Of a stretch of 45,112 nt of DNA, positions 35,448 through 43,574 are shown in pieces. Position 1 is the stretch's first letter. Each line of letters starts with the position of its first letter. This DNA comes from Arthrobacter sp. ISL-30 (GTDB lineage Bacteria > Actinomycetota > Actinomycetes > Actinomycetales > Micrococcaceae): positions 1-45,112 of the forward strand of contig NZ_JAGGPK010000038.1 in NCBI RefSeq assembly GCF_018613855.1, written 5' to 3'. The notes beneath the pieces are model-generated. The model had not been told where the DNA came from. It saw only the letters and a list, made by a program, of their open reading frames with translations, and made no database searches. Position numbers and translations under genes: made by a program.

Positions 35448-36392
35448 CTATTCTCCGGGTCTCGGGCTGTCCTCGGCATCGAAGAGGGCGGCGACCCGGG
35501 ACTCGGACGGCAGACCGCCCAAGGCTCCGCCGATGCCCTTCAATGCTTCGCCGACTTCGCTGGGGATGATCCACAGCTTGTTGGAGCTTCCTTCTGCCAG
35601 TTTTGGCAGGGTCTGGAGGTACTGGTAGGCGAGGAGTTTCTGATCGGGATTTCCCCTGTGAATGGCATCGAAGACCTTCTGGATGGCCTGGGCTTCACCA
35701 TCCGCCCGAAGGATGGCAGCCTTCGCATCACCTTCTGCAGCAAGAATTGCAGCCTGCCGCTGGCCTTCAGCCGTGAGGATCTGGGACTGTTTGGTACCTT
35801 CCGCCGTCAGGATCGCGGCCCTGCGGTCACGTTCGGCACGCATTTGCTTTTCCATCGAGTCCTGAATGGAGTGGGGCGGGTCGATTGCCTTGAGCTCGAC
35901 TCGCGATACCCGAATACCCCAGCGGCCGGTGGCTTCATCGAGGACTCCGCGGAGTTGGCCGTTGATCTGGTCCCGGGAGGTGAGTGCTTCCTCAAGGTTG
36001 AGTCCGCCAACGACGTTACGCAGGGTGGTGGTGGTCAGCTGCTCGACGGCCTGGATATAGTTTGCGATCTCGTAGGTAGCGGCCCTAGGGTCCGTCACCT
36101 GGAAGTAGACGACAGTGTCAATGGAGACCACGAGGTTGTCTTCTGTAATGACAGGCTGGGGCGGGAAGGAGACGACTTGTTCACGCAGGTCCAGCAGGGG
36201 CAGCAGCCGGTCGACAAATGGAATGAGGATGGTCAGCCCTGGGTTGAGTGTCCTCTGGTATTTGCCGAGCCGCTCGACGACGCCGGCCCGGGCCTGCGGG
36301 ATGATCCTGATGGCACGAACCAACACGATGATCACAAATACGATGAGTACCAGCAGCACGATTCCCACTGCAGTTCCCCCTAAGTTATCCAT
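35448..36392 (-). CDS. SPFH/Band 7 (stomatin-like) membrane protein
   Basis: A 314-residue protein with one N-terminal helix (GIVLLVLIVFVIIVLV) and an SPFH domain, marked by GVVERLGKYQRTLNPGL and NLVVSIDTVVYFQVTDPRAATYEIANY. A long coiled coil follows with the repeated pattern AAILTAEGTKQSQILTAEG. It would form large rings at membrane microdomains. The start at 36392 has GAGGAG; an upstream in-frame ATG at 36443 is rejected. It forms an operon with the NfeD gene just upstream, the standard pairing for this family. Confidence 0.93.
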   Translation of the reverse strand: MDNLGGTAVGIVLLVLIVFVIIVLVRAIRIIPQARAGVVERLGKYQRTLNPGLTILIPFVDRLLPLLDLREQVVSFPPQPVITEDNLVVSIDTVVYFQVTDPRAATYEIANYIQAVEQLTTTTLRNVVGGLNLEEALTSRDQINGQLRGVLDEATGRWGIRVSRVELKAIDPPHSIQDSMEKQMRAERDRRAAILTAEGTKQSQILTAEGQRQAAILAAEGDAKAAILRADGEAQAIQKVFDAIHRGNPDQKLLAYQYLQTLPKLAEGSSNKLWIIPSEVGEALKGIGGALGGLPSESRVAALFDAEDSPRPGE

Positions 36393-36468
36393 ACATCTCC
36401 TCGTTCCCCATATTCCTGGTTGATGCAGTTTCCACCGAGGCACCGGCAGCTGGCCGGCCCTTTTCGCG

Positions 36469-36930
36469 TCAGTGCTGGTTCTCCTGGGCAGATGATGCGA
36501 CGACGGCGGTGGCGCCGTCGATCCTGGTTACGACCACCCTCGTGCCGGGCTCAAGGACGCCGTCGGTGCTGCGCGCACTCCAGACGTCGCCGCCTATCTT
36601 GACGAGGCCGCCCGTCACGCTGACGGGTTGCATCACCAGGGCCGGTTCGCCGATAAGCCGATCGACGTTGGTTCGTTGATCGGCGGGTCCCTTACGCAGG
36701 TGCCTCAGGGCCACCGGACGGACGAGCGCGATCATGAGGAGGGAAACCACGCAGAAGGCAACAATCTGCAGCCAAAGATCCGCACCAGCGAAGTCGGCCA
36801 CCAGTGCTGCCAGCGCTCCTCCTCCCAACATGATGAAGAACAGGTCCAGCGTGAGCATTTCCACAACGGCAAACGCCAGGAAAACGGTCAGCCACAGGGC
36901 CCACCAGTTGTCGCCAAGCCATTCAAACAT
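36469..36930 (-). CDS. NfeD family membrane protein
   Basis: A 153-residue short NfeD protein. Two to three hydrophobic helices fill residues 8-80 (WWALWLTVFLAFAVVEMLTL, LWLQIVAFCVVSLLMIALV). The C-terminal OB-fold domain runs from RLIGEPALVMQPV to the end, with GLVKIGGDVWSAR as its core. These proteins partner with stomatin-like SPFH proteins. GGGGGAA ahead of the ATG at 36930 fits; an ATG at 36960 is less likely. The gap to the partner gene is 76 bp. Confidence 0.9.
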   Translation of the reverse strand: MFEWLGDNWWALWLTVFLAFAVVEMLTLDLFFIMLGGGALAALVADFAGADLWLQIVAFCVVSLLMIALVRPVALRHLRKGPADQRTNVDRLIGEPALVMQPVSVTGGLVKIGGDVWSARSTDGVLEPGTRVVVTRIDGATAVVASSAQENQH

Positions 36931-37045
36931 CGTTCCCCCTTGAGTCCCGGATCCCGTCATGCGTGGCAGGTACCAGAGATCAGAGTCGCTGTTTTTCCAT
37001 CCTATCCCGCGGCTGCGGTTGTGTCCGGATCTCGAACGTGGCCTG

Positions 37046-37891
37046 TCAGGACCGGGGCTTGAAGAGGGAAATCGTGAACAAGGCCGTCACCTGCAGCTTT
37101 CCTTCGGCAGGCATAGAGGCCAGGAGGGCATCACGATCCAGGTGGTGGCCGGCGGGGCCCATGTAGGCCAGATTGGCCAGCTGCGCTCCGTTGAGTTCAA
37201 GGTCAATGTCGAGGTCGTGGTTGCCCGCTGGTTCAAAACCCTCGGCCATGGCGTCGCTGAGGCGTTCCGCCTTGCCCTGTTCGATGCCCAGCATGCCGGT
37301 CCTTTCGGCAATTTCCGCAAGGTGCCCCGGGCGGGGCGTCACGACGATGAGACTGCCATCCGCATGCAGGATGCGCGCGAACTCCGGAGGATTGCGGGGC
37401 GCGAACACCACCGTGACGACGTCGATTGAGTCATCAGCGATGGGCAGGGGCCGCCAGATGTCCCAGACAAGGTTGGCGGCTTCCGGATTGAGTCGCGCTG
37501 CCCGGCGGAGGGCGAATTTGGAGATGTCGAGGCCGACCGCGTCGGCCTTGTTCTGTTCCAGAATGGTGTGCAGATAGTATCCGCTTCCTGTCCCGGCATC
37601 AAACACCACGGCACCGTCGCCAGACAGGTAGGGTGCAGCGGTGGCGGAAAGGGCATCGGCAAGGGGACGGTAGTGTCCTGCTCCCAGGAATTCCTCGCGG
37701 GCGGCCACCATTTCAGCCGAATCCGCTTCGAAGACAGTGCCCTTGCCGGTTAACAGGTTGAAGTAGCCCTGCCGTGCGGCGTCAAAGCTGTGACCGGCCG
37801 TGCAGATCAGGGCCCTGCGCGGGCGTTCGGAGAGTTCGAGGTTCGCCTGGCACACGGGACAGCGCAGGTGCGCGACGGCGTCTGAGAGCAT
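37046..37891 (-). CDS. RlmA-like 23S rRNA methyltransferase
   Basis: A 281-residue SAM-dependent methyltransferase of the RlmA/RrmA group, which methylates a guanine at position 745 or 748 of 23S rRNA. The zinc finger has Cys11, Cys14, Cys30 and His34 (RCPVCQANLEL... CTAGHSFD). QGYFNLLTGKG follows. VFDAGTGSGYYL is the SAM site. In some bacteria the 748 type gives resistance to tylosin. TAGGAT ends seven bases before the ATG on the minus strand, so the mRNA is probably leaderless. Confidence 0.9.
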   Translation of the reverse strand: MLSDAVAHLRCPVCQANLELSERPRRALICTAGHSFDAARQGYFNLLTGKGTVFEADSAEMVAAREEFLGAGHYRPLADALSATAAPYLSGDGAVVFDAGTGSGYYLHTILEQNKADAVGLDISKFALRRAARLNPEAANLVWDIWRPLPIADDSIDVVTVVFAPRNPPEFARILHADGSLIVVTPRPGHLAEIAERTGMLGIEQGKAERLSDAMAEGFEPAGNHDLDIDLELNGAQLANLAYMGPAGHHLDRDALLASMPAEGKLQVTALFTISLFKPRS

Positions 37892-37898
37892 GGCTTCA

Positions 37899-37904
37899 AT
37901 CCTA
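37899..37904 (-). promoter_or_regulatory. -10 element TAGGAT, rRNA methyltransferase gene
   Basis: On the minus strand TAGGAT ends seven bases before the ATG at 37891. It lies in the short gap after the deformylase gene. Confidence 0.55.
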
Positions 37905-37921
37905 AGGTGCAGCCAAACGGG

Positions 37922-38617
37922 TCAGGGGAGGAGGAAGCCCAGGCCGTGCTTTGCCTTTTCTATGCCGGGCTCCGCCCAGTGCTCGGCATACTCTGCGTTC
38001 GCCGACAGTGACCGCAGCTCCGCCTTGTCGAGGTACAGGATTCCACGGAGGTGGTCGGTCTCGTGTTGGACAATCCTGGCCTGCCACCCCGAATATTCCG
38101 CGGACACTCGACTTCCAGAGGGCTGGTCGTAGTCCAATTGAATGCGGCGGTGCCGCTGCACTACTGCCTGCAGTCCGTCGACCGAAAGGCAGCCTTCATA
38201 AAAGGCTGACACGGAATCGTCCAGCGCCGTATAGCTCGGGTTGAGCACGGCAAAGAACTCCAGTGGCTCACGGTCCCTGACGGCGGCGATGTCCGGATCG
38301 ACGTCGTACTCGTCTTCCAGCACGGCGAGCTGTAGTGGTATCCCCAGCTGCGGAGCGGCGAGCCCGACCCCTGGAGCTTTATGCATGACGTCCCGCATCA
38401 GGCTGATCAGCAGCCCCAGCTCCTCATTGCTCAATTGGCCGTCGTAGGGGGCTGCCCGCTGCCGCAGTACGGGGTGGCCGGCCTGCACAATCCGGGGAGG
38501 GGAGGGGTTTTCGAGCAGTTCCAGCACGGTCTCGCGGATCCGTGCAGCCGTAAAGGGTGTGGGAGGCGCCCCCTCGAGGAGTCGGGGCGGGACGACGTGA
38601 TGCTGCTCCTGGCTCAT
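37922..38617 (-). CDS. def: Peptide deformylase
   Basis: A 231-residue metal enzyme that removes the formyl group from new proteins. The three motifs are GVGLAAPQ, EGCLS (metal-ligand Cys) and QHETDH (two metal His and the catalytic Glu). It has an N-terminal extension of about 40 residues compared with the E. coli enzyme. Two ATGs lie in tandem at 38620 and 38617; TAGGCT ends six bases from the second and only three from the first, so the second is chosen. It lies between the rRNA methyltransferase and a lipoprotein gene, all on the minus strand. Confidence 0.93.
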   Translation of the reverse strand: MSQEQHHVVPPRLLEGAPPTPFTAARIRETVLELLENPSPPRIVQAGHPVLRQRAAPYDGQLSNEELGLLISLMRDVMHKAPGVGLAAPQLGIPLQLAVLEDEYDVDPDIAAVRDREPLEFFAVLNPSYTALDDSVSAFYEGCLSVDGLQAVVQRHRRIQLDYDQPSGSRVSAEYSGWQARIVQHETDHLRGILYLDKAELRSLSANAEYAEHWAEPGIEKAKHGLGFLLP

Positions 38618-38623
38618 CATTTG

Positions 38624-38629
38624 AGCCTA
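38624..38629 (-). promoter_or_regulatory. -10 element TAGGCT, deformylase gene
   Basis: On the minus strand TAGGCT ends six bases before the ATG at 38617 and overlaps the stop region of the upstream lipoprotein gene. The spacing decides between the two tandem ATGs. Confidence 0.6.
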
Positions 38630-39589
38630 CTGGTCTGCAGCTGCCCGCTGCGCACACGCTGAGACGACGAAGTCATAGAGCCGGCCTCGCAGGCCGGAAT
38701 CGGCAGGGATTCGGAGGGTTCCCCGGATCCCGTTTATCGAAACGTGAATAGGGATCAGCGTTCCCACCTTGTCTTCCGCCACGGCATGGGCATCGCAGCG
38801 ATTGGGCTGTACGAACAGCATGAGCTCGCGGGTATCACCGGACGCCGTTACCTCGATATTTCGCGGCCAGGGTCGGGCCGGATCTTCAGCCAGCAGGGTC
38901 GTGCCCTGGATCGATTCGATGGTGAATGATCCGGCGCCGCCCTGTGGGATCGCAGCCAGCCTCATGACGGCCGTTTCGCCGCCGGGCAGCACCTCCAATG
39001 ATGGAGCCAGCTCGAGGCGGGCGACGCGCGCCGTCTCCTGCTCCAGGCACATCTCCCCATGATTTCGATCGAGCACCCCGAAGGGATCCGTCACCGGGAG
39101 GACGACGGCGGAATCCTGGCCTTGGAGGGACAGCCTAGCTGAAGGAGTCGTTCCCCAAGCCGTCGGGGACTGCTGCGAACACCGTGCCTTTGGCAGTGGG
39201 GCGGGAAGACTTTTGGTCTGGCCAGCAGGGATGGCGGTTCCCTCCCCGACCGTTCCCTTGGATCCAGGCGCCCACCGGATCGGGTCCTCGAATTGCGTGC
39301 TTTGCACCTCGGCACCCCGAACGATGACTGTGTCCTTGCCCTGGTTTTGAAGCTGGATCTCCACGATCCGGCGGCTGTAGTTGTCCCGGAACTGGTCCAG
39401 CTTGGCCAGCAGGGGATCCTCCCCGAGCGGGGGAGTGCCGCTCTGCCCTGGCTCCTCCCGAGGCAGATTTTGCGAATCAGGTGGACCGGGGATGCAGGCG
39501 ACGAGGACAAGGGCGGCGGCACACACCATGGTGCCGGCGATGGTTCGAAGGGCGATATTCGTGAAAGTGATCATCCTGAAGGCGATCAT
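38627..39589 (-). CDS. Putative lipoprotein of unknown function
   Basis: A 320-residue protein with the lipobox VLVAC at Cys32 and a proline- and glutamate-rich linker after it. The rest is predicted all-beta, with patterns such as IVEIQLQNQGKDTVIVRGAEV and RLELAPSLEVLPGGETAVMRL, which resemble repeated immunoglobulin-like domains of surface proteins. I do not recognise a family. A 15-bp tandem duplication at its 5' end creates two in-frame ATGs (39589 and 39574). The first has TAGACT six bases upstream on the minus strand. Confidence 0.75.
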   Translation of the reverse strand: MIAFRMITFTNIALRTIAGTMVCAAALVLVACIPGPPDSQNLPREEPGQSGTPPLGEDPLLAKLDQFRDNYSRRIVEIQLQNQGKDTVIVRGAEVQSTQFEDPIRWAPGSKGTVGEGTAIPAGQTKSLPAPLPKARCSQQSPTAWGTTPSARLSLQGQDSAVVLPVTDPFGVLDRNHGEMCLEQETARVARLELAPSLEVLPGGETAVMRLAAIPQGGAGSFTIESIQGTTLLAEDPARPWPRNIEVTASGDTRELMLFVQPNRCDAHAVAEDKVGTLIPIHVSINGIRGTLRIPADSGLRGRLYDFVVSACAQRAAADQ

Positions 39590-39595
39590 CCTGAA
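39569..39595. repeat. 15-bp tandem duplication over a start codon
   Basis: GATCATCCTGAA occurs at 39569-39580 and 39584-39595. Each copy contains an in-frame ATG of the lipoprotein gene on the minus strand. Confidence 0.8.
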
Positions 39596-39601
39596 AGTCT
39601 A
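39596..39601 (-). promoter_or_regulatory. -10 element TAGACT, lipoprotein gene
   Basis: On the minus strand TAGACT ends six bases before the ATG at 39589. It lies back to back with the plus-strand element at 39639. Confidence 0.6.
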
Positions 39602-39638
39602 GGCCCGCGGCCACCTCTGAGTCAGGGGAGCCTTCGGC

Positions 39639-39644
39639 TAGGCT
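39639..39644 (+). promoter_or_regulatory. -10 element TAGGCT, SnoaL-like gene
   Basis: TAGGCT ends six bases before the ATG at 39651. Confidence 0.6.
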
Positions 39645-39650
39645 CGGAGA

Positions 39651-40059
39651 ATGAGCGACGCAACCCCCTTGGACTGTGTGCTGGGCTTCATCCGGACCAT
39701 CGAAGCAGGAGGTACAGCGTCGGAGCTGAGACCTTTTCTGGCCGAGGATTTCCAACTCAACGAATGGCCGCATGCCCTCGCGAAGTCCGGTTCCACACGA
39801 TAACCTGTCCCAGACCTTGGAAGGGGCCGAACAGGGCAGGAACGTCGTGTCCGAGCAGAACTTCGAGGTGGTACGGACAACGTGTGAGGGCGGGAGAGTG
39901 GTTGTGGAGATGAATTGGTCCGCCACCATCCTCCTTGACCTTCCGTATTGGGACGCGGGAGACAGGATCCGGGCCCGGACCACCGCAGTGTTCGAGGTTA
40001 GCGAGGGGAAAATCGTCAGCCAGGACAGCTATGACTGCTACTACACCGCGGACGCCTGA
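39651..40059 (+). pseudogene. SnoaL/NTF2-like protein with a +1 frameshift
   Basis: The first frame from ATG 39651 gives 50 residues of a SnoaL-type fold (VLGFIRTIEAGGTASELRPF, then EDFQLNEWPHA) and stops at TAA (39801-39803). The next frame continues the same protein: NLSQTLEGAEQGRNVV, then VVVEMNWSATILLDLPYWDAGD and VSEGKIVSQDSYDCYY to 40059. Dropping the single T of the TAA (CGA-AAC) joins them. It is thus a pseudogene, an error, or a programmed +1 event. Members of this fold are small enzymes or ligand-binding proteins; the role is unknown. It is leaderless by its -10 spacing. Confidence 0.7.
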
Positions 40060-40065
40060 ACCGGG

Positions 40066-41199
40066 CTAGTTCATGGTGAATCGCTTGGCCACGACATCCG
40101 CGATGGCAGGCACCGCGATTGCTCGGCTGAAGAGGCTGTTGCGGAGAGCGAGGATCGACGGCGGAAGTGGCCGTCCCAGCGCCATGTTTAGTCCCGCTTG
40201 CCACTGAGCCCGTTTGGCTGCTCGACGCCGTTCCGCCTGATAGCGGGTCAATGCTGTGGCCGTTGGCCGGCCCTCCAGGACATTGCTGATCAAGGGGGCA
40301 AGCTCCGCGACATCCAGCCAGCCGAGATTCATCCCCTGGCCGCCGATCGGGCTGATTTCGTGGGCGGCGTCGCCCACCAGGAACACGCTGCCGCAGATCA
40401 TCTGCGAAGCCAGGCAGGAGCTGACGCCGAACCCGCTAACCATACTGTTTGTGGTCGCGTCGACAGAGATTCCGGTTCGAGCCCAGATACGCTCCGACAA
40501 TTGTCGGGGTTCCGGCTGCGGGCTCGGGCGCCGTTGCCACACTACCCATCGCCGTATTCCTTCCGGCAGTGGGAACGATTCAACAATGCCGTCCGGCTCA
40601 AGGAACAGGATCGCCTCGCTACCGAAAGAAGTATCGTCCCGGAAATCGCCCATGACATAGAAGTCGGGGTAGCGGCGAATGCGTCGGGCGGGAGCGATCT
40701 TCTGGCGGATGGCAGAGTGTGGACCGTCCGCGGCAACCACGAGCCTGCTATGAAACTCCACCGCGGCGCCGCCTGAGCGGGCCGACACGCGGGGCGTTCC
40801 GCCGTCGTCGAGCAGTCCGTCTACCTCCACGCCTCGGCGCAGGACATCGCCGGCCAGTTCCTGCAACCGCGCCTCAAGGAGCGTTTCGGTGCGGCTTTGG
40901 GGGACACTGAGGATGAATGGATGGGTGGGCGAAGTGCCGGTGAAGTCCAGGCCGGCGACGTATTTTCCCCGGCTCAGGGCGGTGCCGTGGGTGATCCTGA
41001 CGCCAGCGTCAATTAGCCGGGGAGCAACGCCGGCAGATTCGAGGACGCGAAGGGCCGGTGGATGGATACCAATGGCGCGCGAATGGGCAGTGCGACTCGT
41101 TCGACGCTCCAGGACCACAACCTCCCGGCCTTGAAGTCGCAGGAGGATTGCCATGAGGAGGCCCACCGGCCCTCCACCCACGACAGCGACGTCAATCAC
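40066..41199 (-). CDS. FAD-dependent monooxygenase of the polyketide operon
   Basis: A 377-residue PHBH-type flavoprotein hydroxylase. VAVVGGGPVGLLMA gives the GxGxxG (8-13), LVVAADGPHSAIRQ is the DG motif, and FLVGDAAHEISPIGGQG is the GD motif that binds FAD. Such enzymes hydroxylate phenols using NAD(P)H. It is the third gene of the operon and its GTG start overlaps the methyltransferase stop by eight bases, so translation is coupled. A role in turning a phenolic lipid into a quinone-type product is inferred from the SrsC example of Streptomyces griseus. Confidence 0.9.
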   Translation of the reverse strand: MIDVAVVGGGPVGLLMAILLRLQGREVVVLERRTSRTAHSRAIGIHPPALRVLESAGVAPRLIDAGVRITHGTALSRGKYVAGLDFTGTSPTHPFILSVPQSRTETLLEARLQELAGDVLRRGVEVDGLLDDGGTPRVSARSGGAAVEFHSRLVVAADGPHSAIRQKIAPARRIRRYPDFYVMGDFRDDTSFGSEAILFLEPDGIVESFPLPEGIRRWVVWQRRPSPQPEPRQLSERIWARTGISVDATTNSMVSGFGVSSCLASQMICGSVFLVGDAAHEISPIGGQGMNLGWLDVAELAPLISNVLEGRPTATALTRYQAERRRAAKRAQWQAGLNMALGRPLPPSILALRNSLFSRAIAVPAIADVVAKRFTMN

Positions 41200-41917
41200 C
41201 GCGACCTCCTTCCCCCGCGCCCTCCGTCCCCCGGTACAGCAACAGGTTGTGCCAGGGCCCCTGCGGCTCGACGGTCCAGCCCGGCGGAGCGACTGCCGCC
41301 AGTTCAGCTAGCGTGTAGCTGCGCCGGATGGATGTCAGCCCATCGCGCCAGATGTACGATCCGATGCCCAACGGCCAGAAGCCCGCGGCGAAAAGCAGCC
41401 ATGCCAAGGGGCTGCGGTCGAGGTCGTTATGGAGGGTCAGGCGAGTACAGAGAGCTTCGCAGTCCCGCAGCATGGCTGAAAATTCAGAAGGGGACAGATG
41501 GTGCAGCACGTGGTTGGACAGGACGACGTCGAACCGCCGGCCCTCGGCCACAAGCTCAGCGCTGTGCGCCTGGCGATATACGACACCGGCCGTTTCCCGG
41601 GCCTTCGAAGCGAACTGATAGGCTCGCTCATCCGGGTCGATGGCCGTGATGTCCAAACGTAACTCCTCACGTGATGCCATCCGTGAGAGTCCCCTGGCAA
41701 CGTCGCCGCTGCCGCACCCGATGTCGAGCAAGGTCAGGCTTCCCGTCGTCGCCAAGAGGGGGCGAATCTTTCGCCGATAAATTTCCTCCCAGCCCGAAAC
41801 CAATCTGTTGACCAGCGGAAACCGTGCGTAACTGTTGTCCAGAAGAACAGGGTCACAGTCGGCTTTGTCCATCTCCTCGAGGGTGTTTACGGCACGGTCA
41901 TGAAGGAAAAGGGTCAC
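41192..41917 (-). CDS. Class I SAM methyltransferase of the polyketide operon
   Basis: A 241-residue methyltransferase. SLTLLDIGCGSGDVARGL is the SAM motif, ITAIDPDE follows, and FDVVLSNHVLHHLSP is motif IV. Residues 150-220 have a hydrophobic, membrane-facing look (WLLFAAGFWPLGIGSYIW). The GTG at 41917 overlaps the polyketide synthase stop by four bases (GTGA); an earlier in-frame ATG at 41986 lies inside that gene. It is likely to methylate the polyketide product. This differs from SrsB of S. griseus, which is a membrane isoprenylcysteine-type methyltransferase. Confidence 0.88.
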   Translation of the reverse strand: MTLFLHDRAVNTLEEMDKADCDPVLLDNSYARFPLVNRLVSGWEEIYRRKIRPLLATTGSLTLLDIGCGSGDVARGLSRMASREELRLDITAIDPDERAYQFASKARETAGVVYRQAHSAELVAEGRRFDVVLSNHVLHHLSPSEFSAMLRDCEALCTRLTLHNDLDRSPLAWLLFAAGFWPLGIGSYIWRDGLTSIRRSYTLAELAAVAPPGWTVEPQGPWHNLLLYRGTEGAGEGGRGD

Positions 41918-43050
41918 GGCTGGGTGGAGATCCTGGTGAACAGTCCTGTTTCTACCGTGAGGCCCGGGCCGAAAGCCATGGAGCAAATACGTTCCTCCCG
42001 GGCGGAAGGCTGCTGGGCCAGGATGAATTTAAGCACGAACAGGACAGTGGCGCTGCTCATATTTCCATAGTTGCGCAGCGTCTCGCGCGCCGGAACGAGC
42101 TGCTCTTCCGTGAGGTCCAGCTTGGATTCAACCTTGTCCAGGATGCTTCGGCCGCCCGGGTGGATGGCCCAGTGCGGGATGTCGCGGTAGGGGAGCCCGG
42201 CCAGTTCCTTTTCGCGCGCCAGAAGCGGCTCGAGGGCTCCCGTGATGTGCTCTTCGATGATGTGCGGGACGTAGCTGCCCAGCACCATTTCGAAGCCCTC
42301 GTCACCAATGTTCCACGCCATGGCCTCTTCGCCTACCGGTGTCAGCACGGTTTCGAAGTGATCGAGCCTGAGGACCGTCTCGTCCGGTCCCGGCTCCCTG
42401 GACGTGACGACGGCGGCGGCAGCGCCATCCCCGAAGATGGCGGAGCCCATGATGGTGTCCGGATCGTTGGAGGTGCGTACATGAAGGGAACAGAGCTCGA
42501 CGCAAATGACGAGGACTACTGCGTCGGGATCAGCGGTGCAGAACTGGCGGGCTGCTCGCAGCGCAGGGAAGGCCGCGTAACAGCCCATAAAGCCGAGGTG
42601 GTAACGCTGCACGGCCGGATCCAATCCCAGTGCCCGGACAACCTTGTAATCAGGGCCTGGGTTGAAGAAACCGGTGCAGGAAACAGTAATGACATGGGTT
42701 ATGTCGAGCAAATCGAGGCCAGGGCAGGCTGCGACGGCGGACTTGGCGGCTTCGACAAACAGCTTTGTTGCCTCTGAGGCGAAAATCTCGTTCCTGGCCT
42801 TGGTGCTCGGGCTCAGGACCTGGCCGGAATCCGGATCGAAGAACGACGGATTCTCCGGATGGGCGTCCAGGGTGAGTTCGGCGACGGCTGTGTATCTCCT
42901 ATCAATAGCCGCGGAATCAAAACACGTTGTCACAAGGCGTGAACCCAGCCTCGTCAGGCCTGGCTGGGCGGCAAAGACATCGCGGGCTTGGGACTGCACA
43001 AGAACGGTGGGCGGAACTGCGGTTTCCAGGGACCTCACGTATACCGGCAT
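41914..43050 (-). CDS. Type III polyketide synthase
   Basis: A 378-residue chalcone-synthase-like enzyme. The catalytic triad is placed at Cys157 (GFMGCYAAFPALRAA), His297 (HWAIHPGG) and Asn330 (NYGNMSSA). The GFGPG-type loop near the end reads AFGPGLTVE. It extends an acyl-CoA with malonyl-CoA and cyclises the chain; bacterial members make alkylresorcinols or alkylpyrones from fatty acids. It is the first gene of a three-gene operon with a methyltransferase and an FAD monooxygenase. No Shine-Dalgarno is seen at the ATG at 43050; TAAGAA six bases ahead is a weak -10. Confidence 0.94.
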   Translation of the reverse strand: MPVYVRSLETAVPPTVLVQSQARDVFAAQPGLTRLGSRLVTTCFDSAAIDRRYTAVAELTLDAHPENPSFFDPDSGQVLSPSTKARNEIFASEATKLFVEAAKSAVAACPGLDLLDITHVITVSCTGFFNPGPDYKVVRALGLDPAVQRYHLGFMGCYAAFPALRAARQFCTADPDAVVLVICVELCSLHVRTSNDPDTIMGSAIFGDGAAAAVVTSREPGPDETVLRLDHFETVLTPVGEEAMAWNIGDEGFEMVLGSYVPHIIEEHITGALEPLLAREKELAGLPYRDIPHWAIHPGGRSILDKVESKLDLTEEQLVPARETLRNYGNMSSATVLFVLKFILAQQPSAREERICSMAFGPGLTVETGLFTRISTQP

Positions 43051-43216
43051 GCTTTATTCTTAGCGAGCCTTGGCGATATGACAATGGTGAGGCAAGGCGC
43101 CTGCCACCGTTTGGTGTTGGGCTATGGCTGCCTTTCAGGCCTTGCAGCAGTCATCCAGAGTGGGCAAACTGGAACAGTCACTAAAAACGGCTGGGGATAC
43201 AAAAGAGGAGTCCATC

Positions 43217-43570
43217 ATGGACAAAAGAATCCTTTGGATTGCCGGCGCCGCAGTAGCAGTAGTTGCCATTGGCGGAGCTTCAGTCGCAGTAGCCGCGTCC
43301 AATTCGGGCACAGCAGCCGCGTCCAATTCGGGCACAGCAGCCGCGTCGAATTCAGTGGACGACCAGCCTTTGACCGGCAGTACCCTCCAGCAGGCCAGTG
43401 ATGCTGCCATCGCCAGGACCGGCCCGGGCACAGTCGTCGCAGCAGAAACCGACGACGATGCAAGCTATGAGGTTACCGTCCAGTTGAACAGTGGCGGCAC
43501 GGTTGAGGTGGAGCTCAACGGTTCGTTCCAAGTGGTCGAGGTTGAGAATTCGGAACCCGGCGACGACTGA
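43217..43570 (+). CDS. Exported PepSY-like protein
   Basis: A 117-residue protein starting at the ATG at 43217 with AAGAGGAG just before it. Residues 5-27 form an export signal or anchor (ILWIAGAAVAVVAIGGASVAVAA). Then comes a short repeat of SNSGTAAA, encoded by a 24-bp tandem repeat. Residues 50-117 look like one PepSY-type unit (LQQASDAAIARTGPGTVV, then SYEVTVQLNSGGTVEVELN). PepSY proteins bind or inhibit peptidases or act at the cell surface. No lipobox is present. It is divergent from the polyketide operon. Confidence 0.75.
   Translation: MDKRILWIAGAAVAVVAIGGASVAVAASNSGTAAASNSGTAAASNSVDDQPLTGSTLQQASDAAIARTGPGTVVAAETDDDASYEVTVQLNSGGTVEVELNGSFQVVEVENSEPGDD
43291..43353. repeat. 24-bp in-frame tandem repeat
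   Basis: A 24-base unit beginning AGCCGCGTCCAATTCGGG occurs at 43291-43314 and 43315-43338, with a partial third copy to 43353. It adds eight residues per copy to the PepSY-like protein. Confidence 0.9.
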
Positions 43571-43574
43571 CCTT

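Noticed and set aside
43037..43050. Type III polyketide synthase as a leaderless gene
   Set aside because: TAAGAA six bases ahead of the ATG does not fit TANNNT, so it was not counted with the thirteen.
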